From: Adiantum capillus-veneris
Taxonomy: Eukaryota; Streptophyta; Polypodiopsida; Polypodiales; Pteridaceae
Direction of reading: 5' to 3'
Length of the DNA stretch: 64,000 nucleotides
Assembly: GCA_014529385.2 (NCBI GenBank)
Contig: CM043950.1
Coordinates: forward strand, 83,214,843 to 83,278,842
The position numbers and the translations under genes are program-made. The notes under the pieces are model-generated. The model saw only the letters and a program-made list of their open reading frames with translations, did no database searches and was not told the DNA's origin. Positions 33,101-43,819 of the stretch are shown here, in pieces (within the stretch, counting starts at the first letter, position 1; every line of letters begins with the position of its first letter).

Positions 33101-35018
33101 CCAAGGGGTTTGGATTGCAAAGGCAACACCCAAGGCTACATGTGCAATCATATGCAATACTACTTACACTTTCCTAATTTTAAATTAGTGTTCCTAGGCC
33201 TTTGCAAGCGCGAAATTTGGACAGATACCTACAAATAAGTGAACACTATGTTCACCCTCCAAGTACGCATCTGATTTGGTTTTATGTTTTCTGGTTTCCT
33301 TTTTCTACGTAGGATGCCTAAACTATGTTGTCATTCATTTTTTCTCTTCAGAGAGATGACAAGGTCATGTAAGAGCCAAGATTTTGGGGCCGTAGAGTCC
33401 AAAATAAGTTTTTGCATTCTATAGTTATAGACCCATTTGTAGGGTTTATTTGGAACATGTTGTCACATGGGATGCAACATGGTCTAGGAACTCAAGGAGT
33501 TTGGTTTAGCTAGTGTGGAGCAAGGCTAATGAGGGTTCCTCTCACTCCCGTCATAGAGTGTTTGCAATTACCTCCACTCACAAGTACATCTTGTACTTGA
33601 AGGATATTCTTTTCTCAGACATTCTTACATGAGACATATTCCACGTGTGGACAATATGAGTCTCTGGGACTGGCATTGGCGCCCCCTATTTCAAGTAGGT
33701 GTCACGACAAAGTCCCTAGGTGCTGGTCGAATATGTTTTCTAGACCATTTTCAGCACGACGTATTACGAACAATTTTGGTGGCCAAAAATTGTCGGATAC
33801 TTAGAATGACTTGTTTACATTGGTTTAAACGTTTCATCAAGGCTTGCAAATGATTGCAGTAGACAATATTTAATTTCTTTTCAGAACTATATACATTCCT
33901 CTTAAATGTGTGCTACGAGCATCACATTTTCCATAAGTGTTGGCAAAGATAACCATGGATATACAGGTTCGGATCTGCTTTTTGCTAAATGCATGCACAC
34001 TAGGTGTTATGTGCCCTAGTGTTTAACAAAAGGATGATTTGGAGAGGCATGCATATTTATCACTCCAGTTGCTTATAAAGCATTTTGCACTCTATGTGCA
34101 ATATCTCTATGAGATTACTTTTGGGTCTACCAATCACCAATAGAGGTCATGGCTCGGTTTGGGTGCTGGTGGATATTCCAAGATAACCAAGATGGGTATT
34201 CAGGAACTTGTTGACTCTTCAACAAGGTTGTACGATTTGGTGAACCCCGTATACCAGTCATCTGGGAAGACTCTCTGTAATTGGTTGGGGGAAAGTACTT
34301 CACTCTTACTGCCGCTATTAATCCCAGGATGGATGGGCAGCTTACACGTATTCTTTGCTAAAGGATTTGCTAAGCACATACATTAGCACAATGCATTCTG
34401 AATGGGCGATTTTCTCCCTATTCTAGAATTTTCTTAGGTTAGGTTTTCAACTTTGAACACCTGTTGTGGTGGGGTTGGATACTGTTTCAATAGTTTCATA
34501 AGTGAAGGACTTAGTAGGTTGCTGACAAAGTATGTTGGCATTTAACCTACATTAGGGGTGAACATGTAGTTTTGTGTGCTCCAAAATTTTCATAAGTCTA
34601 ACATGAGGACACTCCCTATTCTATCGCTTAGTAGCTATGAGCTTTTCAAGATACTCACGCGAGTTGAAAATCTGGCATTAAGAAAGAAATGGGCTCATTT
34701 TGAGGCCTTTTAGCTCTAGTGAGAGAATGCTCCTTAGCCAAGAGGAAGAAGTCTGAAGTTACGTTGAAAAAACCTTTTTTCTCATTTTGAAAATGTCCAT
34801 GAAAACCATTTTGAAGAAATTGTCACTATCATCAGAAAACTAAGGGGCTTGATAATGACACCTTGCACAAGCACGAACGCCTTTTTATGACCCGCTGTTG
34901 CTATCCTATAAAGTGAAGTACTTCTACTTGTGCATCTCGCACAAGTATCAATCACATTTTTATGAAGTACTCGCAATTTAAATTCGAACAGATCGTACTT
35001 GATACTCATTGATAGCCA
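30110..35018. other. 4.9 kb without recognisable genes
   Basis: Open frames here are short, overlap on both strands and show no family signature. Splice-bounded coding stretches were not found. The sequence has the look of old, diverged transposon DNA, but no LTR pair, TIR or domain could be identified. Confidence 0.4.
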
Positions 35019-35173
35019 TGAGTGCAAGGCGCGATACGGACCCTGACGGCCTCGAAATGCCAGGAGCCGATGCACGCTACGAGCCAGCCACACTGAAGCG
35101 AACAGGGGGCACCACCTAGCTTTGAGGGGCTAGGGTGCGGACAACGGTGATTGGAGATATTACAAACTCTACA

Positions 35174-35178
<5 letters not shown>

Positions 35179-35214
<36 letters not shown>

Positions 35215-35230
35215 AGAGAGAGAGAGAGAG
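35179..35230 (+). repeat. (GA)n microsatellite in LTR
   Basis: GA tract with one 'acac' interruption. The sister LTR has (CA)n here (41684-41749), flanked by the same sequence on both sides. Confidence 0.96.
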
Positions 35231-36289
35231 AATGACGCAGGTGATGAAAAACCTTGGGGTGTGAGGGAAAACTATTTTCTTGCAATATTTACAACAATCC
35301 TTATTTTCGGCGAGGCGGCAATCATGGTGATAGAGATATAGAGGGAGAGATAGTGAGCCTAATAGTGCGTTCTCTAGAGATGACTCATAGACATGGGGAC
35401 TTTGATAGCAACCGTGTGTGTGTGGTGACCATTAGATTCAAGATGTAGACATAGCTTTTTAACATAGTGAAAGTTCCCAAAACTTCTACACCAAATTACT
35501 CTCACGTGATGCAAGTGATGCCAATCCCTCCCACCAAAATACTACCAAGTGCTCACCTCTGATGAAATTTACGCCCCCCCAATCTCCCTAATCTCTTGTC
35601 AATCTTCCCTGATAGTGACCTCTCAGTGCCTTTTTATAGGTGTTGGCTGCTTTAGGTTAGGGTATCTGATTAGATTAAGGGTTTGAACCAGGTGATACAA
35701 AGCAAGGCGGTGGGTCCTGGATGGTTGAACCTTGCTTTGTCTTGGGGAATATTATAAAGGAAAACTCCTAGCTGGCCATCACCTAGAGAGAGAGGTGAAA
35801 TTTACAAATTGGGATTTTTACAAGATTTGGCTTGAAAATTGGGAAAAATGATAACAACCTATGGATTTCACTGAAGAGGGCGTTGTGGATGCGATGCCGA
35901 TGAACGGCGGCCTTAGCTGGTGTGCCTTTATCATTTTTGGGGTCGGTCGGGGCATGCCTTTGGCGTCTTTGCTTGTTTCGGTGTCGTCGGCGCGCGACTT
36001 GACCATCCTTTCTATTTGTTAATGATGTTGATTCCGTGGTGTTTTTTTTCTTGATATGTGCGTATATGCGTGTGTGTTGTTTGATTGTGTGGGTGTGCGT
36101 GCCGTGTACTTGTGTATGTATGTGTATGTGCTTGTGATTGCGTATATGTATGGGTGTATGTATGTGGGGTTAAGTGAGTGTGTGTGGGTGTGTGTATATG
36201 AAAGTGAGCGCGTGGGAACAAGGGAAAGGGTGTAATTTTATTACATATATAATAGATATATGTTTTTATTTTATTTTATTTATTTTTAA

Positions 36290-36560
36290 CGCTCTGGTGA
36301 TGGTCGTCACAAACGCGAGTGGGGAGGGAAGAGTGTGTGTGAGAGGGTATGAGAGGGGTGGAGATGGTGTGTGTGTGTGTGTATGAGAGAGAGACATTTT
36401 CCTGCGATGGCGGTGCCTCCACAGGCTGAGAGCGTGAGAGAGAGAGTGTGAGATGGGTTGTGCCTTAGGGCTAACGCAGAGAGCGCGAGAGACAAAGCGG
36501 GCGGGTGAGATGGCGAGGGACTGGGGAGTGGTGAGGGAGTGTGGTGTGTGTGGGTGTGGA

Positions 36561-36623
<63 letters not shown>

Positions 36624-36983
36624 GAGAGAGAGAGAGAGTTCTTGGTGCCATGCGTGGCCCGCAGGTTGACGAGAGTGCGAGAGAGAGAGATAGAGGGTAT
36701 GACATGGCCTGGGGTGGCCCGCCCGTGGAATTGAGGGGGGGGGGGTGTGAGGTCAACTATTTCAAGTAAGGGTGGTGGCCCGCGAGAGGGGGGGTGAGGG
36801 TGGTGTATGGGTGTGCGTGTGTATAGAGAGTGAGAGCGAGAGGATTATGCTGCATGGCGGGTTCCTACACCGAGGGGAAGAGAGAAAGAGAGTGTGTGAG
36901 TGAGAGGGGGGGGAACACGAGAGGGTATGTGTGGGTGAACTAAGAGAGAGAAAGGGATATTATACTCCATGCATTGTGGGTTC

Positions 36984-37019
<36 letters not shown>

Positions 37020-37285
37020 GGTGAGCAAATCGAGGGAGGGAAAGATAGTGAGAGAGAGAGAGCGGCGGCCCGCCGGTGGGAAGAAAACAAGAGGGGAGAG
37101 AGGGAGGGGAGAGTGAGGCAGAGGGAGTGTGGACAAGAGGGAAGAGGGAGGGGTGAGGTATGGTGGCCCGCCGCCGGTGGACGAACGAGAGGTAAGAGAG
37201 AGAGGATAAAAAAATGTGAAAGTGTGTGTATAAATAATGCAAGAGAGAGAGAGAGAGAATGATTTTCCATGCATGGCGACCTGCC
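36290..37285 (-). repeat. GA-rich minisatellite-like expansion inside the LTR
   Basis: Blocks of (GA)n or (CA)n alternate with variants of 'tgcatggc..cccgccggtgg' and 'catgc..gggttcctacac' (near 36410, 36650, 36850, 36965, 37070, 37165, 37268). A single 'ccatgcatggcgacctgccagtgg' copy at the right border joins the normal LTR sequence, where the other LTR simply reads 'cctatagtggaatatg'. The expansion is therefore an LTR-specific amplification. It is not coding: the open frames here are dinucleotide runs. Confidence 0.7.
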
Positions 37286-37770
37286 AGTGGAATATGATAG
37301 TGGTGGTGTGTCTTTAAGCGGCCATTAGGCCAAGCGATGCAGAATTAGGATAAGCGAGAGAGAGAGAGTGAGTTGGCGGAGCCGAGCAAGAGAGAGAGAG
37401 AGACCTCTATCTTCTGGTGATAGTGGAGAGAGGTATTGGCAAATTGGTGGCGGTGTGTCGGTGGTTAAGCATAGAGGGGGTGGTGAATGTTAAAAAAACA
37501 ACTTCTTATCGTTTTTTTCTTGGTGATGTGCTCTCCCCTACTTGGGGTTGGTTCTTGCGGCCGCGGTTTCAAAAACCGGGGCTAATGATGGATAGAGACG
37601 TGCTATGGCTAGGGGTGTCGTGGCGGGAGCAGGGAAAAGAGAGAGAGAATTTGTGGCTCACCAATTGGCCGGGGAATTTTCTAGCCCTCTGGTGGTGTTG
37701 TGTGCTTCGGGTAGAGGAAAGATAAACCCTTTTTCCTTTTTTTCTTGATTTTCAAAAATGGCTATCATTA

Positions 37771-37785
37771 GGCCCCCCCTTTTGG
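37771..37785 (-). other. Polypurine tract of the gag-only element
   Basis: The minus strand reads AAAAGGGGGGGCC immediately before the LTR, preceded by 'atgcctctagcc' as in element 1 (5181-5192). Confidence 0.78.
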
Positions 37786-37826
37786 CTAGAGGCATTCATG
37801 TCTCTAGCCCTGACTTTGATTCTTCT

Positions 37827-39562
37827 TCAGTTGATGTGTAGGAGCCAATATCGAGTTGCCTTCTGAACTAGCCATTCCATTTGGCAATTGGTGAGATTTA
37901 TGGGATATCCGTGAATGTGCGACCGGTTCGGGTGAGAGCCTGTTCCTTGGAATAGTGCAGGCTGATTAAATGGGAAGCCCATGGCTTCCAGATATTTATG
38001 CCAGTGTCCTCCTGGATCCCAAGTGAAGAATAGGATCATTATCTGAAGTGTCTAAACAATAAGATCTACATGCCAAATAGGACCAAATTTGTAACCACTA
38101 GTAGCAAGAGAAAAAATGAGCATCTTGACTCCTGCAAAGATAGAACTGAAGATTATGATTCCCAAGTGTGTGCCAAGAATCCACCATATATGGCCGCCTT
38201 GTTGGTGTGGTGAGATCCAGTTGTCTTGAGAACCTTTCTTACTGCCACGACTAGAAAATCCATCAAGCATGTCATGCTTCCCTTGGGTGTGTTCTGACAT
38301 GTCAGCCGTCTTTTCTGATGTTGATGGTAAGCCACATACCTTGCGGCTTAAATACAAGCGTAATCTACTTACCTCTCTCCAAAGAGAGGATGCACTATTT
38401 GAAAAAAATTGCACCAAATTGGGGATGAGGCCTTCATTAATGCACCCTATCAGCCTTTTGTCATGCTCCCCTTGGGTGTGCTCAAACATGTCAACCGTCT
38501 TTTCTGATGTTCATGGTAAGACACATACCTTGCGGCTTAAATACAAGCGTAATCCACTTGCCTCTCTCCAAAGAGAGGATGCACTATTTGAAAGAATTGC
38601 ACCAAATTGGGAATGAGGCCTTCATTCTTGCACCCTATCAGCCTTTTGTCTATCCATGGATCCTTAACTTTTATCTCCATGATGATCTTACCTTTATATG
38701 TTCTAGTGGTTAACCATAACCATAGGTCTGATGCATCCCATGCAAACACAATGCTTCATTGTGGAGGAGTCCGGAACATCCTTAAAAGGTTGGCAACATG
38801 TTGATCATCAAACTTACTCTGAACATCCTCACATAAACTGGAGGCATTACCCATGTCCAAGTTTATAACACCTTTCAGTAGACTAGAGGCATTACCTATC
38901 TCTAAGTCTACGACACTACACAATAAAGTCTTGCTCGGCTCCCAAGCCTCTGGAACAATATCCAGCTCCAAACCTTCATTCATACTTACCTATTCGTCAT
39001 GGTCCTCTGGTGAAACTTCCTTGATGCGGGATGACTTCAACTTGCTACACTGTTCTTGGTCCATGCTGGTAAACATGCTTCTGTTTTCAAAGCCCTCCCC
39101 TTTGCTTGATATGTTGTCCATCTTCTGCAATGCCTTGCTAGCATACTAGTTTTCCTCTTCTCTTCTATCTTCCATGCTCTTTGCATTCTTCTTACTCTGA
39201 CGAGGCTTGATAAACACTTTACACCTTCTTACCCTTACTGCCCAATGTTGGCGATTGATCGCTTTGGTGTCTACTTCACCCAAGGTTAGAGATGTACTAG
39301 CATTTGTAGCACGATTTTCTTCACTTACCTCCCTTATTAGGGTAGCATCTTTTGATTCTTTAATCTCTTGCTCCACTGCATTAGTCCCTTGAACAAACTT
39401 CTCACTTGATCCTTCTTTTTCTATCTTCATCTTGACCTCTTTTGCAAGACCAATGAAACTTGGAGTGCGGGTACCAATTGGTGGTGGGCATAGGATGAGT
39501 GTAAGTGGTTATTGTGGCGGTGGTTACATCGGTGGCTGTAGGAATTGAACTGGAGGGGCTAG
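37827..39562 (-). pseudogene. Gag C-terminal extension of unknown function, no pol domains
   Basis: After the Gag stop near 39563 the same frame resumes at 39430-39146 (EKEGSSEKFVQGTNAVEQE), 38983-38756 (acidic, PEAWEPSKTLLCSVVD) and 38749-38537. Beyond a 189-base tandem duplication (38273-38461, 38462-38650) another frame runs 38489-38052 with a strongly hydrophobic stretch (IWWILGTHLGIIIFSSIFAG) and 38039-37827 beginning ILFFTWDPGGHW. A similar hydrophobic-then-DPGG order ends the gag-linked frame of the unrelated-looking element at 52940-56388. No protease, RT or integrase motif is present. Stops and frame changes show the copy is dead. Confidence 0.6.
38273..38650. repeat. 189-base tandem duplication
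   Basis: Two adjacent copies (starting 'catgcttcccttggg' and 'catgctccccttggg') share about 90 percent or more of their bases by eye, through 'gaggccttcatt..tgcaccctatcag'. Each copy, read on the minus strand, has a 'gtatgtggcttacc'-like splice-donor-like boundary. Confidence 0.85.
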
Positions 39563-40488
39563 CTATGGTTGCACGGCTGGTGGTGGGATTTGAACAAGTG
39601 AGATTGGTTGCTTGGGTGGCAGTGGTCTCGCCCTTGGTGGAGAGATCTGATTCTCTCTTCCTCCTCTATTGAAGTTCTGCCTTCTCGGATGTGGGCAATA
39701 ATACATGCCATGGCCGTCTTCCCCACAATTGTAGCAGTGGTACTCTTGGTTTTTCCTTCGTTGTCCTCTTCCTTGCTCTAAATTTTTGACAGGTGCATGC
39801 CCTTGCTGCACCAGATGCACGGATAAACTTTCTAGCTGAGCAGTGATGCGACTCAAAAAGTCTTGTTGCTCTTTTGATGCCTCTTGTGGTTGGGTTCTAT
39901 GAACGGCTATTGCAGTCACTATGGTTAGTCGGACTAAGCTCAATTCCTCTGACTCGTTGACTCTTGCTTGCATTCACAGCTTCTTGTCTTTAAGGCGGGC
40001 TACTTCCACTGCCAACTCATACATTGTAGGGAATCTCCCCTTCACCTTTTCCTTAAGCGAAAATGGCAGGCCAGCAATGAAATGGTCCTTCTTCAGGAAA
40101 TTAGGCGCTCCTTCACATTCCTCCAGTGATCGAGGCAACCCATCGCTCCTACAAATCCACAAACTTGGATTCGTAAGTGGCATTCTCTAGCAAACCTCCC
40201 TGCTTTAATTCCGTCAGCAGGCTGCCATACATTTTCTGAGGTTGTGCCTCCACCAAACCTCTTCACAAAGGCAGCACGTAGTACATCCCATGCATTTTTG
40301 GTAGCTTGGGGCAAAGCATTGTACCAAGACTTGGCCTCTACTTTCATCAGTAGAGGAAAAATTCGTAGCCGTGAGGCGTCGTCATCCTTGTTGGAAACCA
40401 CACAAGTGATGTCGAAGTCATCCAGAAAGTCGGTTGTGATGTCTTCTCCCTTCTTTCCATTGAACATGGGAAAAGAGACACTTGCCAT
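39563..40488 (-). pseudogene. gag: Gag with CCHC knuckle (broken)
   Basis: The frame starts MASVSFPMFNGKKGED at 40488 and carries the SWYNALPQATK and FGGGTTSE patches shared with element 1. A frame change occurs near 40180-40100, a TGA at 39976-39974 replaces the CGA found at the same place in element 1 (434-436), and the frame continues to a CCHC knuckle (CYNCGEDGHGMYYC) and a proline-rich tail. Here the N-terminus of this Gag family is visible, which is missing from element 1 because of the window edge. Confidence 0.9.
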
Positions 40489-41208
40489 GGTAGTAACTCA
40501 GGAAATGACAAACTCTATTTTGAAAAAAAAAACATTAATGACATTAGCGGCTCATAGGGGCTTTTTACAGAGTTGGGTGGATAGATTAAAACAGGATAAA
40601 AATGGAAAGCTAGAATAGAATAAAGATTCTTACATCAAAAGAGTGGTAGTAATCTAGGAGGGGTTAGATGATGGGACATGGAGATCTCAGAATTTCATCA
40701 AGCATTTCTGCTTTGAACAGGAAAACAATCTTTTGCTAAGAGAATATCTTCCTATCAATATACACATTTGAGTGCATGTGTTGCAAGAAACGAAAAGGAA
40801 AGACTTCTAGCCTATTGTTATTATCCATGTCGGGTGTAGGGAACTGATTACTTAGAGTTGCGTACCTCAGGTGTTGACTAGGTGACACCTTCACCACATG
40901 CCTCTACCTCTTGTAGAAGTCCGCACAATCCTCCACATTAGGTCCAAAACAGACTGGGTGAGAAGAGTCTACCTCAATTTGCTTTTCATTCTGCATGCGT
41001 CGGTAGCGTTTGTGTGGTCTCTAGGCCTAGAGAGAGAGTAGGCCCACTTGCGTCCACCAAATGCTTTGGTCTTTCTGGCTTAGACTTTGTGGTTAATGTA
41101 GTTGACGACTCCTCTCAGACCATTAGAGAGAAAACACTTGGTGCTACAGAAAATCTGACTGTCGTGAGAGTGCTGCAGTTTTCAAAAGAAAAACTCACTG
41201 TTCTTTCT

Positions 41209-41454
41209 TCACTTCCTCTGTTGGCACTCATTGACAGAATGCTTTGGTTGATAGCAGTGATGGCACTTCATGGCCTTCCCACCTGATGCTTTCAATTTGT
41301 GGTTAGAACGAGCAACACAAGATGGAGAGCTTACCTCTTGAATACTGACGACACTAGAGCTTGGCAGTAGTACTTCAATGAAGGCGGTCAATGCCTCTTT
41401 ATTCTCCTCCTCCTTTGTTCTCCAGTTGGAGAATTCTTTCAGCCATTCCTCCAT
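41209..41454 (-). CDS. Upstream ORF with a second CCHC motif, between primer site and Gag
   Basis: An 81-residue frame reads EEWLKEFSNWRTKEEENKEAL and ends with KCHHCYQPKHSVNEC, a C-x2-C-x4-H-x4-C zinc knuckle. It lies in the same frame as Gag and ~720 bases upstream of the Gag ATG, just inside the 5' LTR and primer site. Ogre-type Tat elements are known to carry an additional ORF before gag; whether this one is homologous cannot be told from sequence alone. It may also be a duplicated nucleocapsid fragment. Confidence 0.4.
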   Translation of the reverse strand: MEEWLKEFSNWRTKEEENKEALTAFIEVLLPSSSVVSIQEVSSPSCVARSNHKLKASGGKAMKCHHCYQPKHSVNECQQRK

Positions 41455-41508
41455 GATTGATGATGTGCGTTGTCTTCAGCATTGTAAACTGAAGGTTTCC
41501 AAGAAGCC

Positions 41509-41529
41509 CTCCTCAGTGGGGGCACCAAA
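41509..41529 (-). other. Primer binding site candidate
   Basis: Directly inside the 5' LTR the minus strand reads TT followed by TGGTGCCCCCACTGAG. The gag-only element at 52940 has TTTTGGTGCCCACCACCG in the same place, so both use a TGGTGCCC-type primer site. Confidence 0.65.
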
Positions 41530-41680
41530 TGACGAGCGCAAGGCGTGGCACAGACCTCGACGGCCTCAAAACGCCAGGAGCCGATGCACGCCGCAAGCCA
41601 GACACTGTGAAGCAAATAAGGGGCACCACCTAGCTTTGAGCTGCTAGGACACGAACAACAGTGATTGGAGATATCACAAA

Positions 41681-41752
<72 letters not shown>

Positions 41753-43318
41753 TGACGCAGGTGATGAAAACCCTCGGGGTGTGAGGGAAAACCATTTTCT
41801 TGCAATATTTACAGCAATCCTTATTTTTGGTGAGGTGGCAATCATGGTGATAGAGAGATAGAGGGAGAGATAGTGAGCCTAATAGTGCATTCTCTAGAGA
41901 TGACTCACGGGGACTTTGCTAGCATGAGTGTATGTGTGGTGACCATTGGATTCAAGATGTAGACATAGCTTCTTTACATAGTGCAAATTCCCAAAACTGC
42001 TACACCAAATTCCTCTCACGTGATGCAAGTGTTTCCAATCCGTCCCACAAAAATACTACCAAGTGTTCAGCTTTGATGAAATTGCTGCCCCCTCAATCTC
42101 CCTAATCTCTTGTCAATCTCCCTTGATAATGACCTCTGAGTACCTTTTTATAGGTGTTGGCTGCTTTAGGTTAGGGTAATCTGATTAGATTAAGGGTTCT
42201 AATCAGGGGAGACAAAGCAAGGTGGTGAGTCCTGAATGGTTGACCCTTGCTTTGTCTTGGGGAATATTATAAAGGAAAACTCCGAGGTGGGCCTTTGTGG
42301 CCATCACCTAGAGAGAGGTGATAATTTACAAATTGGGGGGATTTTTACAAGATTTGGTTTGAAAACTGGGAAAAATGATGACAACCTATGGATTTCATTG
42401 AAGAGGGCGTCATGGATGCAATGCCATGAACGATGGCCTTAGTTGGTGCGTCGATGTAGCGTCTTCGTCATTTTCGGGGTCGATCGAGGCATGCCTTTGG
42501 CGTCTTTGCTTGTTTTGGTGTTGGCGGCGTAGCGACTTGGCCATCCTTTCTTTTTGTTGATGACGTCAATTCCTTGGTTTTTTTAATTTTTTTCCAGTGT
42601 GTGCGTATATACGTGGGTTCTGTTTGATTGTGTGGGTGCGCGTACCGTGTACTTGTGTATGTATGTGTATGTGCTTGTGATTGCGTATATGTATGGGTGC
42701 ATGTATGTGGGGTTAAGTGTGTGTGTGTGTGTATGAAAGTGAGTGCGTGGAAACCAGGGAAAGGGTGTAATTTTATTACATATATAATATATATATTTTT
42801 TAATTTAATTTTTCCTATAGTGGAATATGATAGTGGCGGTGTGTTTTTATGCACCCATTGGGCCAGGCAATGCAGAAGCAGGGTAAGTGAGAGAGAGAGT
42901 TGGCAGAGCCGAGCAGGAGAGAGAGAGACCTCTGTCTTCTGGTGATAATGGAGAGAGATGTGGGCAAATTGGTGGTGGTCCACCGGTGGTTAAGCATAGA
43001 GGGGGTGGTGAATGTTAAAAAAACTACTTTTTATCGTTTTTATCTTGGTAATGTGCTCTCCCCTACTTGGGGTTGGTTCTTGCAGCCGCGGTTTTGAAAA
43101 TCGGGACTAATGATGGATAGTGACGCGCTATAGCTAGGGGTGCCGCCAGAGCTGGGCCGCATGGACCGTGGCGAGAGCAGGGAAAAGAGAGAGAGAATTT
43201 GTGGCTCACCAATTGGCCGGGGAATTGTCGAGCCCTCAGGTGGTGTTGTCGTTCTTTGGACAGAGGGAATATAAAACATTTTTTCCCTTTTTTTTAAATT
43301 TCCAAAAATAGGCTATCA
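41530..43318 (-). repeat. 5' LTR of the gag-only element
   Basis: 1789 bases, plus-strand ends TGACGAGCGC and GGCTATCA. It carries a TATA box on the minus strand (near 42150) and (CA)n at 41684-41749. It aligns over its full length with 35019-37767 apart from the latter's GA-rich expansion. Confidence 0.85.
41684..41749 (+). repeat. (CA)n microsatellite in LTR
   Basis: A pure 33-unit CA tract between 'aactctac' and 'gaatgacgcaggtgatg', the same flanks that enclose (GA)n in the sister LTR. Confidence 0.97.
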
Positions 43319-43454
43319 ATAGGTGCTATTTAACACTATGAAGGAGTCTAAACCAAGCAAATAGAGGCGCTTGAGGAGTCCATATGACCTCTATTCACTT
43401 GGTTCTGACCTCATGAGGCCCTAGGGTTAAGATATAGCATTTTTAAAGCCCACG

Positions 43455-43812
43455 GAAGCATCTGGAACGTCCAAAAACCTTAGGATAGCTCTTTAAAACA
43501 CTGAAATCTGACATCTCTAGCTCAAGTATAGCATTTTTAAGCCTAGGGCCTCATGAGGTCAATACCAAGGGAATAGAGGCCCTTGAGGCTGAAATCTGAC
43601 GTCTCTAGCTCAAGATATAGCATTTTTAAGCCTAGGGCCTCATGAGATCAATACCAAGGGAATAGAGGCCCTTGAGACCCCTCAAGGGCCTCTATTCCCT
43701 TGGTACTGACCTCATGAGGCCCTAGGCTTAAAAATGCTATATCTTGAGCTAGAGACGTCAGATTTCAGCGTTTTGAAGAGCTATCTTAAGGTTTTTGGAT
43801 GTTCCAAATGCA
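43455..43812. repeat. Foldback with 88-base units and a 4-base loop
   Basis: An 88-base unit beginning 'ctgaaatctgac' is present at 43501-43588 and 43589-43676 in direct orientation and at 43681-43768 in inverted orientation; the loop between the inverted pair is only 'accc' (43677-43680). The last pair differs at about two positions. Outer arms 43455-43500 and 43769-43812 also match ('ggaa.gtccaaaaacctta'). A further partial copy lies at 43375-43425. No coding potential. Confidence 0.9.
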
Positions 43813-43819
43813 TACGCGT

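Larger units (their letters stand above)
35019..37767 (-). repeat. 3' LTR of the gag-only element (with GA-rich expansion)
   Basis: It aligns with 41530-43318 from 'tgag.gcaaggcg' at the low-coordinate end to 'ggctatca' at the high-coordinate end. It contains the TATA box (minus strand, near 35635) and a (GA)n tract at 35179-35230. Compared with the other LTR it has an additional ~1 kb at 36290-37285 built of GA-rich blocks. Length is 2.75 kb versus 1.79 kb. Confidence 0.83.
35019..43318 (-). mobile_element. Gag-only LTR retrotransposon with both LTRs (non-autonomous, Tat-related)
   Basis: On the minus strand the order is 5' LTR (43318-41530), primer site, an upstream frame with a CCHC motif, Gag (40488-39563), a long non-pol extension, polypurine tract (37785-37771) and 3' LTR (37767-35019). 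The Gag and LTRs are related to element 1 at the left edge, and the polypurine context is nearly the same, but protease, RT, RNase H and integrase are absent between gag and the polypurine tract. Structurally it is a TR-GAG-like element that would rely on enzymes from an autonomous relative. The two LTRs differ by ~1 kb in length and by many substitutions, so the insertion is old. No matching 5-base target duplication is seen. Confidence 0.82.

Noticed and set aside
36307-37274. Long open frames of Ser-Leu, Arg-Glu, Val-Cys or Thr-His dipeptides on both strands
   Set aside because: They are dinucleotide repeats open in several frames at once, not genes. The same applies at 18.7-18.9 kb, 41.6-41.8 kb, 46.3-46.6 kb and 50.3-50.6 kb.
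37951-38150. Envelope-like gene in the 35-43 kb element, from its hydrophobic stretch
   Set aside because: One hydrophobic segment is not enough; there is no signal peptide, no second transmembrane segment and no frame of proper length.
35019-43323. Target-site duplication around the 35-43 kb element
   Set aside because: The bases outside the LTRs (agcca and ataggt) do not match; the insertion is too old or was rearranged.
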